7,905 nt of DNA, from NCBI GenBank assembly GCA_023428425.1, contig JAEYYP010000111.1, positions 1-7,905 of the forward strand. The letters are read 5' to 3'. The notes under the pieces were generated by a model. The model searched no databases and was not told where the DNA came from. It worked only from the letters and a program-made list of their open reading frames with translations. The DNA comes from Pseudomonadota bacterium (GTDB lineage Bacteria; Pseudomonadota; Alphaproteobacteria; Rhizobiales; Devosiaceae). Positions 6,323 to 7,905 of this stretch are shown in pieces (within the stretch, counting starts at the first letter, position 1; each line of letters starts with the position of its first letter). The translations under genes and the position numbers were made by a program.

Positions 6323-7351
6323 ATGCCGCTATCGGTCGCCACGCGCCGCAAGGTGGGGAAAACCACGCTGGACCTGCCGGTCTTCGGCTTCGGCGCCGCG
6401 CATCTGGGCGAGCTCTACGGCAAGGTCGACGAAGCTACATCGCAGGCGACGCTGAACGCGGCGTGGGATGCCGGCGTGCGCTACTACGACACGGCGCCCT
6501 GGTATGGCCGCGGGCTCAGCGAGCACCGGCTCGGCGGTTTCCTGCGCACACGGCCGCGCGACGCGTTCCAGATCACCACCAAGGTCGGGCGGACGCTGCA
6601 CAGGCCAGCCGATCCGAAGACGTTCGACCGCGGGCCGTGGGCGGGTGGGCTGAACTTCGAGGTTCGGTTCGACTATTCGTATGACGGCATCATGCGCTCG
6701 TACGAGGGGGCGCTGCAGCGGCTGGCACTCGACACGGTCGACGCGCTCGTCATCCACGACCTCGACGTCGCCTACCACGGCGCCGAATTGCAGCTGGCGC
6801 ACGAGAAGGCGCTGGTTTCGACCGGCATGAAGGCGCTCGAGGAGCTGAAGCGCTCGGGCGACATCAAGGCCTTCGGCATGGGCATCAACACCAACGTGGC
6901 GCTCGAAAAGACCGCGACGCAGGTGGACCTCGATTTCTGCCTCGTGGCGATGCCCTACACGCTGCTCGACCAGCAGAGCCTGACCACCGGCATGGCCGAG
7001 TGCCTCAGGCGTGGGGTGTCGGTGATCATCGGTGCGCCGTTTGCTTCGGGCATTCTCGTGACGGGATCATCGGGCGCGGCCAACTACGGCTACGCCAAGG
7101 CCTCGCCCGAAGTGCAGGCAAAGGTGCGCGGCATCGAGGCGGTGTGCGCCGCGCATGGCGTGTTGCTGCCCGCCGCGGCGCTGCAGTTCCTGCTGGCGCA
7201 CCCTGCCGTAGCCTCGGTGATCCCCGGGGGCGCCCGGCCCGAGGAAGTGGTGCAGAACGTCGCCTCGCTCGCGGCGGAAATTCCCGTTTCCTTCTGGTCC
7301 GACCTCAAGGCGCAGGGCCTCATCCATCCGGAGGCACCGGTACCGGCATGA
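6323..7351 (+). CDS. Aldo/keto reductase, L-fucose/D-threo-aldose 1-dehydrogenase type
   Basis: This 342-residue (beta/alpha)8 barrel oxidoreductase uses NAD(P). The catalytic tetrad is complete: D56 and Y61 in YYDTAPWYG, K87 in ITTKVGR and H145 in VIHDLD. FGFGAAHLGELYG near the N-terminus and TAPWYGRGLSEHRLGGFL are typical of the branch containing L-fucose dehydrogenase (D-threo-aldose 1-dehydrogenase) and pyridoxal 4-dehydrogenase. C-terminal GGARPEEVVQNV fits the cofactor-binding end of the barrel. A strong GGGAGGA (6309-6315) lies 7 nt before the ATG. The gene is divergent from a GntR regulator plus L-rhamnonate dehydratase and overlaps by 4 bp a sugar ABC transporter ATPase gene. I therefore infer that it oxidises the imported 6-deoxy sugar (L-rhamnose or L-fucose) at C1 to the lactone, the step before hydrolysis and RhmD. 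The pyridoxal dehydrogenase activity seen in relatives is unlikely here given the neighbours. Substrate not provable from sequence. Confidence 0.9.
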   Translation: MPLSVATRRKVGKTTLDLPVFGFGAAHLGELYGKVDEATSQATLNAAWDAGVRYYDTAPWYGRGLSEHRLGGFLRTRPRDAFQITTKVGRTLHRPADPKTFDRGPWAGGLNFEVRFDYSYDGIMRSYEGALQRLALDTVDALVIHDLDVAYHGAELQLAHEKALVSTGMKALEELKRSGDIKAFGMGINTNVALEKTATQVDLDFCLVAMPYTLLDQQSLTTGMAECLRRGVSVIIGAPFASGILVTGSSGAANYGYAKASPEVQAKVRGIEAVCAAHGVLLPAAALQFLLAHPAVASVIPGGARPEEVVQNVASLAAEIPVSFWSDLKAQGLIHPEAPVPA

Positions 7352-7905
7352 CCGAAACGTCGACGCTCGCACCGCTGATCTCGGCCCGTGGCATCGGCAA
7401 GACCTTCGCCACGGTCGATGTGTTGCGCGATGTCGACCTCGACCTGATGCCGGGCGAGATTCACGCGCTGCTGGGCGAGAACGGCGCCGGAAAATCGACC
7501 TTCGCCAAGATCCTCGCCGGCGTGCACCGGCCGACGCGCGGCACCATCGCGCTCAACGGCGCGCAGGTCGAGGTGACCAACCCGGTGGTGGCACAGAAGC
7601 TCGGCATCACGCTGATCCACCAGGAGCCGATCTCCTTCCCGGACCTTTCGGTCGCCGAAAACCTCGTCATCGGCGCCGCCGAGGATGGCTGGTTCAGCCG
7701 CGTGCCGTGGGCTGAGATGACGCGCGAAGCCAATCGCCTGATGGACCTGCTCGGCGTCCGCATCGACGTCACCCGTCCCATGCGCGGCCTCTCCATCGCC
7801 GACCAGCAGATGGTCGAGATCGCCCGGGCGCTCGCCTCCAACAGCCGCCTCATCATCATGGACGAGCCCACCGCGCCGCTCACGCCGCGCGAGGTCGAAA
7901 CGCTT
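7348..7905 (+). CDS. CUT2 sugar ABC transporter ATPase (RbsA/RhaT-like), 5' part
   Basis: The first 186 codons of a sugar-import ATPase are visible; the frame is still open at the window end. CUT2 ATPases are double-domain proteins of about 500 residues, so this is most of the first nucleotide-binding domain. Motifs: Walker A GENGAGKST (43-51), Q-loop LIHQEP (89-94), SVAENLVIG (101-109), the CUT2-style signature LSIADQQMVEIARAL (148-162) and Walker B LIIMDEP (168-174). These mark the RbsA/MglA/RhaT group rather than the MalK type encoded in the left operon. The D-loop region reads TAPLT (175-179), where RbsA-like proteins more often have an Ala, Ser or similar before LT. The start at 7348 shares ATGA with the stop of the aldo/keto reductase gene, so the two are translationally coupled. 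Permease and binding-protein genes are expected downstream. Rhamnose as cargo is inferred from the rhmD neighbourhood. Confidence 0.93.
   Translation, partial: MTETSTLAPLISARGIGKTFATVDVLRDVDLDLMPGEIHALLGENGAGKSTFAKILAGVHRPTRGTIALNGAQVEVTNPVVAQKLGITLIHQEPISFPDLSVAENLVIGAAEDGWFSRVPWAEMTREANRLMDLLGVRIDVTRPMRGLSIADQQMVEIARALASNSRLIIMDEPTAPLTPREVETL

Overview
The window is GC-rich DNA (roughly two thirds G+C by eye) with tightly packed operons, carbohydrate ABC transporters and GC-rich palindromic intergenic repeats. This suggests an alphaproteobacterium of the Hyphomicrobiales/Rhodobacterales type. A Devosia-like organism is my best guess from overall style only; nothing in the window proves the genus. 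I see no rRNA, tRNA, CRISPR array, insertion sequence or phage gene. The content is two neighbouring sugar-catabolism loci.

Left locus (1-3983, + strand): a polyol uptake and oxidation operon. It holds the 3' end of a MalF-type permease, a MalG-type permease, a MalK/SmoK-type ATPase and a mannitol 2-dehydrogenase family enzyme with its full catalytic K-N-H set. This order resembles the sorbitol/mannitol smoEFGK-mtlK operon of Rhodobacter sphaeroides and mtlEFGKD of pseudomonads. The binding protein and the operon promoter should lie upstream of the window. The two permease genes, normally adjacent, are separated by 225 bp holding a long imperfect inverted repeat.

Boundary (3984-4149): the left operon converges with the right locus over a compact palindromic repeat that could act as a bidirectional terminator.

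Right locus (4150-7905): a divergent deoxysugar (probably L-rhamnose or L-fucose type) catabolic locus. On the minus strand a FadR-type GntR regulator and an L-rhamnonate dehydratase (RhmD) overlap by an ATGA junction. On the plus strand an aldo/keto reductase of the L-fucose/D-threo-aldose 1-dehydrogenase type is followed, again with an ATGA overlap, by a CUT2 (RbsA/RhaT-like) sugar ABC transporter ATPase that runs off the window end. Between the divergent units, at 6235-6264, is a near-perfect 30-bp palindrome containing TTGTCTGACAA, a good operator candidate for the GntR protein.

Together the right locus reads as import of a 6-deoxy sugar, oxidation to the aldonolactone/aldonate and dehydration to the 2-keto-3-deoxy acid, under a local GntR repressor. 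The lactonase and the enzymes after RhmD are not in the window. I found no gene system here that I would call undescribed; the most interesting items are the operator architecture, the intra-operon repeat and the reconstructed pathway.
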